Below, piece by piece: positions 53,896 through 64,000 of a DNA stretch of 64,000 bases. The position numbers were made by a program, and so were the translations under genes. Origin of the DNA: Saprospiraceae bacterium (GTDB lineage Bacteria; Bacteroidota; Bacteroidia; Chitinophagales; Saprospiraceae); assembly GCA_022841745.1 (NCBI GenBank), contig JALHQW010000034.1:1-64000 (forward strand). Reading direction: 5' to 3'. Every line of letters starts with the position of its first letter. The first letter of the stretch is position 1. The notes under the pieces are model-generated. The model saw only the letters and a program-made list of their open reading frames with translations, was not told where the DNA came from and searched no databases.

Positions 53896-54182
53896 TTGCT
53901 TGGGTGATTTACGATATCGAGAGCGACAAGGCCCGGACGAAGGTGGCCAAGTTCTGTAAGCAGGCGGGTCTTTACCGGGTGCAGTTGAGTGTGTTCCTGG
54001 GCACGTTGAGCCGCAACGACAAGGATGCGCTGGCGCTGAAGATTGAGCAGGAAATCAATGTGGACAGGGACAAGGTGTATATATTCCCGATGTCGAAAGA
54101 GGAGATGCAACAGGTAGTACTGTTGGGGCAGGCTTTCGACCAGAAGCTCGTGACGGACCAGGTACGGGCTTTATTCTTTTAA
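53892..54182 (+). CDS. cas2: Cas2
   Basis: A 96-residue Cas2. The first strand WVIYDIESDKARTKVAKFC has the conserved Asp8, and LYRVQLSVFLG follows, as in the family. It bridges Cas1 dimers in the spacer-integration complex. It overlaps cas1 by 4 nt and is 1 nt from cas4. Confidence 0.97.
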   Translation: MIAWVIYDIESDKARTKVAKFCKQAGLYRVQLSVFLGTLSRNDKDALALKIEQEINVDRDKVYIFPMSKEEMQQVVLLGQAFDQKLVTDQVRALFF

Positions 54183-54183
54183 C

Positions 54184-54765
54184 ATGGAAAATTTCAGTGT
54201 AACGCCATCGCAGATTATTGAGTACCTCTTTTGTCCGAGGTTTACCTATTTCGAGTATGTGCTGAGGATTCCGCAGCATGAGGACAAGTTCTTCAAGGTG
54301 CAGAAGGGTAGGGACGTGCATGAGAAAAAGGCGAGGGAGAACATGGAGTACCTGCGCAAGCGCATCGGGGTGGTGGAGAAGCATATCGGGGAGTATTTGA
54401 CGAACGACCTGCTGCGGGGTGAGGTTGACGAGGTGCTGCTCTTGGAGGACGGGACAATGGCGCCATTGGACTACAAGTTTGCGGTGTATGAAGACAAGGT
54501 TTATGAGACTTACCGGACGCAGCTTTACTGCTATGCTTGGCTTATCGAGGAGAATTTTGGTAAGCCCGTGAACAAGGGCTATTTGGTCTATACCCGTAGT
54601 CAGAACAAGTTGGTGGAGGTGCCCATTAGTCGGGCGGACATTGCCTCGGTTCGGGTGTGTGCGGAGGAAATCCGGGACATCATCACAAGGAATTGGTTCC
54701 CGGGGGCGACGAAGTTCAAGCGCCGTTGTGTGGACTGCACTTACCGAAATATTTGTATCCAATGA
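54184..54765 (+). CDS. cas4: Cas4 nuclease (Fe-S)
   Basis: A 193-residue Cas4 of the RecB-like PD-(D/E)XK type. Cys17, Cys182, Cys185 and Cys191 bind the iron-sulfur cluster. Active-site residues are His46, Glu80/Asp82 (GEVDEV) and Asp96/Lys98 (PLDYK). Cas4 trims pre-spacers and selects PAM-bearing ends. It is last in the cas operon and next to the array leader. Confidence 0.96.
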   Translation: MENFSVTPSQIIEYLFCPRFTYFEYVLRIPQHEDKFFKVQKGRDVHEKKARENMEYLRKRIGVVEKHIGEYLTNDLLRGEVDEVLLLEDGTMAPLDYKFAVYEDKVYETYRTQLYCYAWLIEENFGKPVNKGYLVYTRSQNKLVEVPISRADIASVRVCAEEIRDIITRNWFPGATKFKRRCVDCTYRNICIQ

Positions 54766-55002
54766 TTGGCAGTTATCCACTATATTTGCGATAATTCGGC
54801 GGGCGAGGGGTTTTCCGGGTTGGAATTTATAAGCCATGCAAGGAAAAGCAGTTGTAACCGATTCATTATCAACAAACTATCATTTCGAAAATTGCAAAAA
54901 AATGATGGAGAACAAGTTCTTTGACAACTTGGAAACCAAAAGTTATGACGCGGCAAATTTATTGTATCATGCTGATTGTCAATGGCTTGAACTAAAGGAC
55001 GG
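54766..55002 (+). promoter_or_regulatory. CRISPR leader with array promoter
   Basis: A 237-nt AT-rich region between cas4 and the first repeat. TATATTTG at 54781-54788 is a full -7 consensus; upstream TTTG at 54752-54755 gives a longer-than-usual 25-nt spacer, so the start site is tentative. The leader lies at the cas-proximal end, and the degenerate repeat lies at the other end, so new spacers are added here. Confidence 0.7.
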
Positions 55003-58000
55003 CTTAGCAGCCATTATCCAGAATAAGAAGGATTGAAACTTAAATACCGCACGAGCATGGCGTCGCTGGCCACCCTCTTAGCAGCCATTATCCAGAATAA
55101 GAAGGATTGAAACCCCAGCAGGTATTCGCCCGCCTTCAGACGCTCGACCACTTAGCAGCCATTATCCAGAATAAGAAGGATTGAAACTTAAAGCCCTACT
55201 AATAGCATTTTCCCCGTATGGACTTAGCAGCCATTATCCAGAATAAGAAGGATTGAAACAGACTTGTTAAGACCAAAAAGCACACAGTAGTATTAGCTTA
55301 GCAGCCATTATCCAGAATAAGAAGGATTGAAACAGACTTGTTAAGACCAAAAAGCACACAGTAGTATTCTTAGCAGCCATTATCCAGAATAAGAAGGATT
55401 GAAACGGGCGGTTGTTTCGCAACCGGTACTTAAACCTTAATGCTTAGCAGCCATTATCCAGAATAAGAAGGATTGAAACGCATTTGTCAAAAATCCTGTC
55501 ATTCCAGGCTCCATACCTTAGCAGCCATTATCCAGAATAAGAAGGATTGAAACTGATGATAGCGGCAACATCGCCTATCAAATCAATACCCTTAGCAGCC
55601 ATTATCCAGAATAAGAAGGATTGAAACTACCAGGGGGTAAAGAAAAGGCCCGGCGAGTGGCCGCTTAGCAGCCATTATCCAGAATAAGAAGGATTGAAAC
55701 GACCTTGGAAATATGCAACTACTATTCAAGTTCCTAAGCTTAGCAGCCATTATCCAGAATAAGAAGGATTGAAACTAACTGCTACTGATCAGTTCTGTGG
55801 AGCGGGCGGTAGCTTAGCAGCCATTATCCAGAATAAGAAGGATTGAAACATGCCCAGGGCAATGCCGTCACCGTCTCCGGGGGCGCTTAGCAGCCATTAT
55901 CCAGAATAAGAAGGATTGAAACAAGCCAGTAAAGCCAATTGCTGAGACCGCTATGGCTCTTAGCAGCCATTATCCAGAATAAGAAGGATTGAAACACGTG
56001 GCCGACAACAACGGCAACGCAATGAGCATGGCTTAGCAGCCATTATCCAGAATAAGAAGGATTGAAACACGCAAACGCCAACCCCGCCGATAGTGCATTT
56101 ACCAACTTAGCAGCCATTATCCAGAATAAGAAGGATTGAAACTCCAGCGGGTTTTCAAGGTGATGAACGATAACCCGCCTTAGCAGCCATTATCCAGAAT
56201 AAGAAGGATTGAAACTACTTAATGCCCAATTTCCCAGGAGTTGGCTTAATGCTTAGCAGCCATTATCCAGAATAAGAAGGATTGAAACCCAGACTGGTCG
56301 CCTGATTTTCATCGCAGCGGTGTTCTTAGCAGCCATTATCCAGAATAAGAAGGATTGAAACGTACATTTTTTTGGTTATCGAAAAATGGCCGTGCCGCTT
56401 AGCAGCCATTATCCAGAATAAGAAGGATTGAAACTGCAATCCTCCAGCATCCCGGACAGCCGCTCGATGGCTTAGCAGCCATTATCCAGAATAAGAAGGA
56501 TTGAAACTCTGGGTGCTGACCTCCACGCCTACGGTCAGGAAGCTTAGCAGCCATTATCCAGAATAAGAAGGATTGAAACTTTCGGATTTCTGGGAAAACA
56601 TCTCCCCGGTACCGCTTAGCAGCCATTATCCAGAATAAGAAGGATTGAAACATTTCCAAAGACAATTTCCGTAATGGAGCATTGTATCTTAGCAGCCATT
56701 ATCCAGAATAAGAAGGATTGAAACAGACTTGTTAAGACCAAAAAGCACACAGTAGTATTAGCTTAGCAGCCATTATCCAGAATAAGAAGGATTGAAACAA
56801 GCTCGTCGCTCCATTTTTGGATAATTCCGGCGATGCTTAGCAGCCATTATCCAGAATAAGAAGGATTGAAACTTATCGAAAAATGGCCGTGCCGCCGCTC
56901 CATACCTGCTTAGCAGCCATTATCCAGAATAAGAAGGATTGAAACCCAGACTGGTCGCCTGATTTTCATCGCAGCGGTGTTCTTAGCAGCCATTATCCAG
57001 AATAAGAAGGATTGAAACTTTCTTGCCTTCCATCAGCAGCGCGGCAGCCAGTATGCTTAGCAGCCATTATCCAGAATAAGAAGGATTGAAACAGAAAAAG
57101 GAGATGGGGTGCATCTTGGCTTTGCAAAGCTTAGCAGCCATTATCCAGAATAAGAAGGATTGAAACTTAAGTGCAGCAAAGATAAATCTAACTATTTGAG
57201 ACTTAGCAGCCATTATCCAGAATAAGAAGGATTGAAACGAGTTCCATGTGTCGGTGTATTTTGCTAAGCTCACGCTTAGCAGCCATTATCCAGAATAAGA
57301 AGGATTGAAACATTTCTTATTTCGCCCTAGTCATACTGCATGCAACTGCTTAGCAGCCATTATCCAGAATAAGAAGGATTGAAACAATACTGCAAATAAT
57401 GGCAAAATCACCAATAGAATGGCTTAGCAGCCATTATCCAGAATAAGAAGGATTGAAACTGCGTGACCGGGTGGCGTTCGACTCGCAGGAAGCGCTTAGC
57501 AGCCATTATCCAGAATAAGAAGGATTGAAACTCGCAGCGGTGTTTGCGATGGATATGGCGCTGGCTTACTTAGCAGCCATTATCCAGAATAAGAAGGATT
57601 GAAACGTCTGTCGAGCTTCGCCGGCTTTCTTGGCGGCTTCGCTTAGCAGCCATTATCCAGAATAAGAAGGATTGAAACTTTCCTCATAGGATTTTCCTTC
57701 AAAATGCACATCTGCTTAGCAGCCATTATCCAGAATAAGAAGGATTGAAACGACCATACCAAAATTGGCGACAACCGGGTAAAATCACTTAGCAGCCATT
57801 ATCCAGAATAAGAAGGATTGAAACTAAACTTCGCTTATATTGTAGGTATATCCGTCCCGCTTAGCAGCCATTATCCAGAATAAGAAGGATTGAAACAGAA
57901 AAAGGAGATGGGGTGCATCTTGGCTTTGCAAAGCTTAGCAGCCATTATCCAGAATAAGAAGGATTGAAACAATGGAGATTACATTTTTTCAAGCCTTTCA

Positions 58001-61000
58001 AATTCCCTTAGCAGCCATTATCCAGAATAAGAAGGATTGAAACTGCAGATTGCCGAGCGAGAGAAGATTAGTCCAGCGCTTAGCAGCCATTATCCAGAAT
58101 AAGAAGGATTGAAACATCCAATTGAAAACTGTACCCCGCCGCCCCGTTGCCCTTAGCAGCCATTATCCAGAATAAGAAGGATTGAAACAACAACGCCCAC
58201 ACCTTCTCCCAGTCCCACTTCCCATGCTTAGCAGCCATTATCCAGAATAAGAAGGATTGAAACCACCATCATCAAAAAATTCAACGAACAACAATGAAAA
58301 CTTAGCAGCCATTATCCAGAATAAGAAGGATTGAAACAAGAAGCGATTGACGCCGAGGATTACGACCGCTTGTGCTTAGCAGCCATTATCCAGAATAAGA
58401 AGGATTGAAACTGAACGGCTGCGAAATGCACGGCACCGACAGCATCAGCTTAGCAGCCATTATCCAGAATAAGAAGGATTGAAACACCAGTAATTGTGCA
58501 TCGGTCATGCCCTTGATGGCCCTTAGCAGCCATTATCCAGAATAAGAAGGATTGAAACACGATAAAATAAGGGTGCCGAAGCCCGCCGCCGTTGCCTTAG
58601 CAGCCATTATCCAGAATAAGAAGGATTGAAACACCCCCAACCCCAAAAAAACTCCCATCCTTCACAACTTAGCAGCCATTATCCAGAATAAGAAGGATTG
58701 AAACCATTGCAAAGCGGGCAGGAGGAACTACGCCAATCACTCTTAGCAGCCATTATCCAGAATAAGAAGGATTGAAACAGCCCGTCGAAGCTGCGAACTT
58801 CGGCGGGCTTTGTTTCTTAGCAGCCATTATCCAGAATAAGAAGGATTGAAACAGAAAATCAATATCACCGATACCACCAACACCTTAACTTAGCAGCCAT
58901 TATCCAGAATAAGAAGGATTGAAACAACTTACTACGAGAAAACTTACCAACGCCCGGCGCTCTTAGCAGCCATTATCCAGAATAAGAAGGATTGAAACTC
59001 GCCAAAAATCTGCTGCATGAGCAAACCAAAAGTGCTTAGCAGCCATTATCCAGAATAAGAAGGATTGAAACCGGGCAAAGACTTGGAGCCTCCTGGCTTC
59101 TGGCAGTTCTTAGCAGCCATTATCCAGAATAAGAAGGATTGAAACGCATTTAACGGTGATTTGAAAATCGGGTCAGAAGGCTTAGCAGCCATTATCCAGA
59201 ATAAGAAGGATTGAAACCCTTCATAAATCTAAAAAGCCGCTCAAAACTACGTCTTAGCAGCCATTATCCAGAATAAGAAGGATTGAAACAGGTGCGATGG
59301 CGCATTATCTGAGCAGCGCATACAATCTTAGCAGCCATTATCCAGAATAAGAAGGATTGAAACAAAAATAATTAGTTCATCCTGCTCGTGGAATAGCATC
59401 TTAGCAGCCATTATCCAGAATAAGAAGGATTGAAACTCAGTCCTTGGTGTTCCTTGGTAGTGAGCGTACCCGCTTAGCAGCCATTATCCAGAATAAGAAG
59501 GATTGAAACGCGGGTATGGGAAGTCTTTCAAGAACTTCCAAACCTCTTAGCAGCCATTATCCAGAATAAGAAGGATTGAAACGGACGCTGGCAGACAGCC
59601 TAAGGCTTTTGTCTGGCCTTAGCAGCCATTATCCAGAATAAGAAGGATTGAAACAATCTGTTGCCTACGAACGGCTCGGAAATAGGTACGCTTAGCAGCC
59701 ATTATCCAGAATAAGAAGGATTGAAACTGGATAGGCAAAAAAGTTTTTGCCGCAACTGCAAAACCTTAGCAGCCATTATCCAGAATAAGAAGGATTGAAA
59801 CACCATGCCGTGAAGCGCCTCCGGGCGAATGCCGAGCGCTTAGCAGCCATTATCCAGAATAAGAAGGATTGAAACAGGCGTACGTGGAAACCAACCTCCT
59901 TGAGTTCAAAGAGCTTAGCAGCCATTATCCAGAATAAGAAGGATTGAAACTGTAAAAAGTGCGGTGGCTAATGTGCCACCGCCCGATCTTAGCAGCCATT
60001 ATCCAGAATAAGAAGGATTGAAACTTGATAAAATATGCAAAGTGATGGTCATGGTCATGCCTTAGCAGCCATTATCCAGAATAAGAAGGATTGAAACCGA
60101 CTTACCAAACGGTTGGCCATCGGAGCCGATAAGTCTTAGCAGCCATTATCCAGAATAAGAAGGATTGAAACGGGCTTGCGTCTTGCCTTCGACTATCTGC
60201 CCAACCTGCTTAGCAGCCATTATCCAGAATAAGAAGGATTGAAACCCGTTGCCGACTTGGTAGCTGGCTACATATCGAAGCGCTTAGCAGCCATTATCCA
60301 GAATAAGAAGGATTGAAACCGGTTTTGATTGTTCGTTAATGCCGTTCCCGCCCTTCTTAGCAGCCATTATCCAGAATAAGAAGGATTGAAACCGCCCTGA
60401 TGCCAAGTGAAGGCAACTGTTTTTCGGTCTTAGCAGCCATTATCCAGAATAAGAAGGATTGAAACCGGCCGTTTCGATGGTCAATCCAATGGGGTCAAAA
60501 CTACTTAGCAGCCATTATCCAGAATAAGAAGGATTGAAACGGATGTTGGCCAACAACCTTGGCCGGGTCATCAAGGCTTAGCAGCCATTATCCAGAATAA
60601 GAAGGATTGAAACAGGCGTACGTGGAAACCAACCTCCTTGAGTTCAAAGACTTAGCAGCCATTATCCAGAATAAGAAGGATTGAAACTTGTCGAGGATGA
60701 GCATTTCCCGCTCCATCGGCTCGCTTAGCAGCCATTATCCAGAATAAGAAGGATTGAAACCCTTAATCCCACTCAGCAACTTCCGGTGCTGATTTTCTTA
60801 GCAGCCATTATCCAGAATAAGAAGGATTGAAACCGTCCTCGTCCCTTGGGAGAAGCCGCTAACGATGGACTTAGCAGCCATTATCCAGAATAAGAAGGAT
60901 TGAAACTGGTGCGAAACCCGCTTTCCAAATCCCGTTCAACGCTTAGCAGCCATTATCCAGAATAAGAAGGATTGAAACGGCAGTTTCAGTTGCAACTTGC

Positions 61001-63462
61001 GGGCGAACTTGGCAAACTTAGCAGCCATTATCCAGAATAAGAAGGATTGAAACATAAAAGTGGGCGAGGCCTACGGCTCCCCCATCACGCTTAGCAGCCA
61101 TTATCCAGAATAAGAAGGATTGAAACACCGACGCTGGCGGGTACGCCACAACGGCTGATGCTGCTTAGCAGCCATTATCCAGAATAAGAAGGATTGAAAC
61201 AAAATAATCAGATTCTGTTAGCACCTCGTTGATTTTCTTAGCAGCCATTATCCAGAATAAGAAGGATTGAAACTTTCTGGCAACGTTGTAATTAGGAGGT
61301 CAGGGAATTCTTAGCAGCCATTATCCAGAATAAGAAGGATTGAAACACGCATCCAAACCAGTCAAAATGCAAAATACAAATTCCTTAGCAGCCATTATCC
61401 AGAATAAGAAGGATTGAAACCCAAAATTAGGAAATGTCAAAAATGCCCCGCAAATTTCTTAGCAGCCATTATCCAGAATAAGAAGGATTGAAACATCTTG
61501 AATATTCAGCCAAAGCGTGGTGCAAGCACCACTTAGCAGCCATTATCCAGAATAAGAAGGATTGAAACTTTCATGCAAAGCTCTCTAATCCTACGTTTTC
61601 GCCCTTAGCAGCCATTATCCAGAATAAGAAGGATTGAAACTCGTTCAAAGCCCTGATATAAACTGGCTGCCCTGAAACTTAGCAGCCATTATCCAGAATA
61701 AGAAGGATTGAAACTGGATAGTAATTTGCCTACCAAAGTAAGAACCATCCCTTAGCAGCCATTATCCAGAATAAGAAGGATTGAAACTGACACTACAAAC
61801 CGCATTGCCCCGCTTCCTTAACCTCTTAGCAGCCATTATCCAGAATAAGAAGGATTGAAACTCCCATATAACATAATTTAAGCATGGCGGTAAATCACTT
61901 AGCAGCCATTATCCAGAATAAGAAGGATTGAAACGGCGAAAATCTTGCCAGATTATTCTTCGTTGTCGGTCTTAGCAGCCATTATCCAGAATAAGAAGGA
62001 TTGAAACGGTTCGGTAAGCAGTTGGCCATTGCAGCCGTTGACCGCTTAGCAGCCATTATCCAGAATAAGAAGGATTGAAACTTTCAAAGAACTTCCCGAA
62101 ATCGCCTACCCCGCAACCTTAGCAGCCATTATCCAGAATAAGAAGGATTGAAACAGCAAGTGTCTTGCCCCGTCTGAAAATGGCGGGTTCCTTAGCAGCC
62201 ATTATCCAGAATAAGAAGGATTGAAACCTCTTCAAAATAAAGAACGCCGCTCAGGAGTCCGTGGCTTAGCAGCCATTATCCAGAATAAGAAGGATTGAAA
62301 CTTCAAGATTGTGAATACAACATTGAAATTGTGTCAGCTTAGCAGCCATTATCCAGAATAAGAAGGATTGAAACTCATTCTAAGTGGAAAAGTTCAATAG
62401 GGGGAAGTAGTCTTAGCAGCCATTATCCAGAATAAGAAGGATTGAAACACCTTTTGCCAAAAAATACAGGTGCATCGGGGTCGCCTTAGCAGCCATTATC
62501 CAGAATAAGAAGGATTGAAACAAAATGGAATAAGAACAGCCAATGAAAGCAGGTTTTTCTTAGCAGCCATTATCCAGAATAAGAAGGATTGAAACCCTCC
62601 TCCGTGCCATCACCACAACCGGCGAGAGCACTTAGCAGCCATTATCCAGAATAAGAAGGATTGAAACTGGTCGCCTCCCCTATCAGGTAAGGGGTGTATT
62701 TCGTCTTAGCAGCCATTATCCAGAATAAGAAGGATTGAAACTCAGGACGAATGCGCCCGCTTGGGCGTTTTTGGCGACTTAGCAGCCATTATCCAGAATA
62801 AGAAGGATTGAAACCTGACAGACTTTTATTGGCGAAGATGGTAAGTGTTTCTTAGCAGCCATTATCCAGAATAAGAAGGATTGAAACTCCTTGGCTTCAT
62901 TGATAGAAACATCAGATAGCGTCTCTTAGCAGCCATTATCCAGAATAAGAAGGATTGAAACTGCGATAAATAACACCTAATGGAATTACCTAACATTCTT
63001 AGCAGCCATTATCCAGAATAAGAAGGATTGAAACAAACACGCTTTCATTATGCCACTTCCATCTGGCCGGGCTTAGCAGCCATTATCCAGAATAAGAAGG
63101 ATTGAAACTTGACCTCGATTACACAGCGGCAGGCGATGTGCAATGCTTAGCAGCCATTATCCAGAATAAGAAGGATTGAAACTAAATATTGTATTCAGGG
63201 ATTCTAACATGACCGTTTTTCTTAGCAGCCATTATCCAGAATAAGAAGGATTGAAACCAAATGTGAAGTTGTTTGTCTTAGGCGGTTGGGGTTTCTTAGC
63301 AGCCATTATCCAGAATAAGAAGGATTGAAACTTGCAAAAAATGTTTGCATCTATTTTGTAATAATTGCTTAGCAGCCATTATCCAGAATAAGAAGGATTG
63401 AAACGACCAGAAGGCAGGGAAGTTAGCCATTGAAGGGGTCCTTAGCAGCCATTATCCAGAAT
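55003..63462 (+). CRISPR. Type I-B CRISPR array, about 116 repeats
   Basis: A 37-nt repeat beginning CTTAGCAGCC and ending AAGGATTGAAAC is repeated with a period of 72-75 nt. By my count there are 115 full-length repeats (first 55003-55039, last 63368-63404) and a truncated terminal one (22 nt, 63441-63462), giving 115 spacers of about 35-38 nt. Repeats look identical to the eye. The 3' end ATTGAAAC is the usual I-B crRNA handle, and cas genes are co-oriented, so the array is read left to right. Several spacers are duplicates (4/5/24, 18/27, 29/40, 67/77) or overlap in protospacer. The array encodes no proteins; minus-strand open frames through it are translations of the repeat. Confidence 0.99.
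58779..58815 (+). terminator. Terminator-like hairpin inside a CRISPR spacer
   Basis: Spacer 52 reads AGCCCGTCGAAG, a 7-nt loop, CTTCGGCGGGCT, then TTGTTT. The stem is 12 bp with one G-U pair in RNA. It is on the strand of the pre-crRNA and could stop its transcription; equally it may only be the footprint of a phage or plasmid terminator. Confidence 0.6.
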
Positions 63463-63725
63463 TACGCTACTGGACACTTTAATGTAAGTGCCTGAAAAAG
63501 AAGGAATTAGGAAAGTCATAGTATCTTTGGATTGACTAAAAAACAATCTGTAAGAATTCCCTCGACTCAAAATCTTCATTGAGAATTAAAAACGCCCGCC
63601 AAGGTACTATCCCACCCCGACATATCCCGCCACTACACATAACTTTTTCCCATCAGAAGTGACAAAAAGCAAGAATCTCGCCTTCCGCTGCCTTCGTCTC
63701 CATCTCCTTCCTCAACAATCCCAGT
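63463..63725. other. Post-array intergenic region
   Basis: About 260 nt with no gene I can support. It holds AAGAAGGA at 63498-63505, continuing the truncated last repeat after 35 nt, and a TATCTTTG element at 63522-63529 with no gene behind it. The minus strand near 63660-63720 reads a short KEMETKAAEGEIL-like frame, too short to call. Confidence 0.5.
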
Positions 63726-64000
63726 TCACTTTTCAGGTTGTTCTAGATAGATTTTCTCCACTTCCGCCCGCAGTTCATCCCGGTTGGGCAAATAGACCTG
63801 GTATTTGGATACGAATAGCTGTGAGGTGATGCCGTGGAGGGCATAGCTGATGAGGATGTCGTCCTTTTCCCGTGCTAGCACGATGCCGATGGGTGGGTTG
63901 TCGCCTGTGGTGTTTTCCTCCTTTTCAAAATAGCCGAGGTAGGTGTTCATCTGCCCGACGTCGTCGTATCCGGCCTCTTCTTTTTTCAGGTCAATCAGTA
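63726..64000 (-). CDS. DUF1016/YhcG-like nuclease, C-terminal part (partial)
   Basis: The end of a minus-strand gene that continues past the window edge. The visible about 91 residues include LIDLKKEEAG, GQMNTYLGYF and PPIGIVLAREKDDILISYAL, matching the C-terminal PD-(D/E)XK nuclease domain of the DUF1016/YhcG family (the usual motif is ELK...GQMNFYL...PsIGLILC). Such proteins are associated with mobile DNA and restriction-like roles, and they often neighbour defence loci. The stop is at 63726-63728. A downstream in-frame ATG (63950) should not be taken as the start because the conserved region extends upstream. Confidence 0.82.
   Translation of the reverse strand, partial: LIDLKKEEAGYDDVGQMNTYLGYFEKEENTTGDNPPIGIVLAREKDDILISYALHGITSQLFVSKYQVYLPNRDELRAEVEKIYLEQPEK

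Noticed and set aside
54836-55036. 66-codon frame in the CRISPR leader
   Set aside because: It reads into the first repeat, and the position is the leader itself.
56399-57273. Minus-strand frames with repeated FQSFLFWIMAAK
   Set aside because: They are translations of the CRISPR repeat and spacers in the antisense direction.
59951-59987. Spacer 68 with a GCGGTGGC/GCCACCGC hairpin
   Set aside because: The stem is 8 bp and no T run follows, so it is unlikely to terminate transcription.
63522-63529. TATCTTTG element after the array
   Set aside because: Full -7 consensus but no gene or -33 element; likely chance in an AT-rich stretch.

Overview
The window comes from a Bacteroidota chromosome, most likely the Saprospiria (Haliscomenobacter/Lewinella-like). 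The evidence: two secreted proteins end in type IX secretion sorting domains; several lipoproteins have a short lipobox; promoters fit the Bacteroidota pattern (-33 TTG or TTTG, about 19-20 nt, -7 TAnnTTTG); SecA is unusually long; and TPR-CHAT proteins are present. The assignment rests on protein families only, because no rRNA is present.

Layout. 1-9 kb: metabolic and surface genes (CBM9-like protein, NAD-dependent epimerase, steroid 5-alpha-reductase-like membrane enzyme, DUF1015 protein, Uma2-like nuclease, a beta-helix lipoprotein, a BNR-repeat T9SS protein). 9-18 kb: YceI lipoprotein, OPT transporter, a broken nucleotidyltransferase-like gene with a helical partner, further envelope proteins (NlpE-like, YdjC-like deacetylase, DUF2177, DoxX, TauE/SafE). 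18.5-25 kb: a complete phosphate uptake cluster (porin O/P-like, pstS, pstC, pstA, pstB, phoU). Every gap from pstS to phoU holds a long inverted repeat, and PstC carries an extra PstS-like segment. 25-36 kb: TolC-like protein, then a conflict/signalling group: a nucleoside phosphorylase-like effector with a predicted effector-associated domain, two HTH proteins, a 963-residue TPR-CHAT protein, a Cys-tailed secreted protein, and a divergent sigma factor with its membrane partner. 36-45 kb: secA with a structured leader, an OmpH/Skp-like protein, initiator tRNA-Met, a DnaQ-like exonuclease and a WYL regulator.

45.5-63.5 kb: a complete type I-B CRISPR-Cas locus, cas8b-cas7-cas5-cas3-cas6-cas1-cas2-cas4, followed by a leader and a very large array (by my count 115 full repeats plus one truncated terminal repeat, 115 spacers). 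A 53-codon Cys-rich ORF, below usual annotation cut-offs, lies in the 5' region of the cas operon. The right edge holds the C-terminal part of a DUF1016/YhcG-like nuclease.

The most unusual items are: the phosphorylase-EAD protein; the Cys-rich micro-ORF before cas8b; a spacer that is itself an intrinsic-terminator-like hairpin on the pre-crRNA strand; spacers from overlapping protospacers that reveal their flanks; and long intergenic inverted repeats whose arms are built from 7-9 nt near-tandem words, different at each locus. No homology search was possible. Family names come from recognised motifs and lengths.
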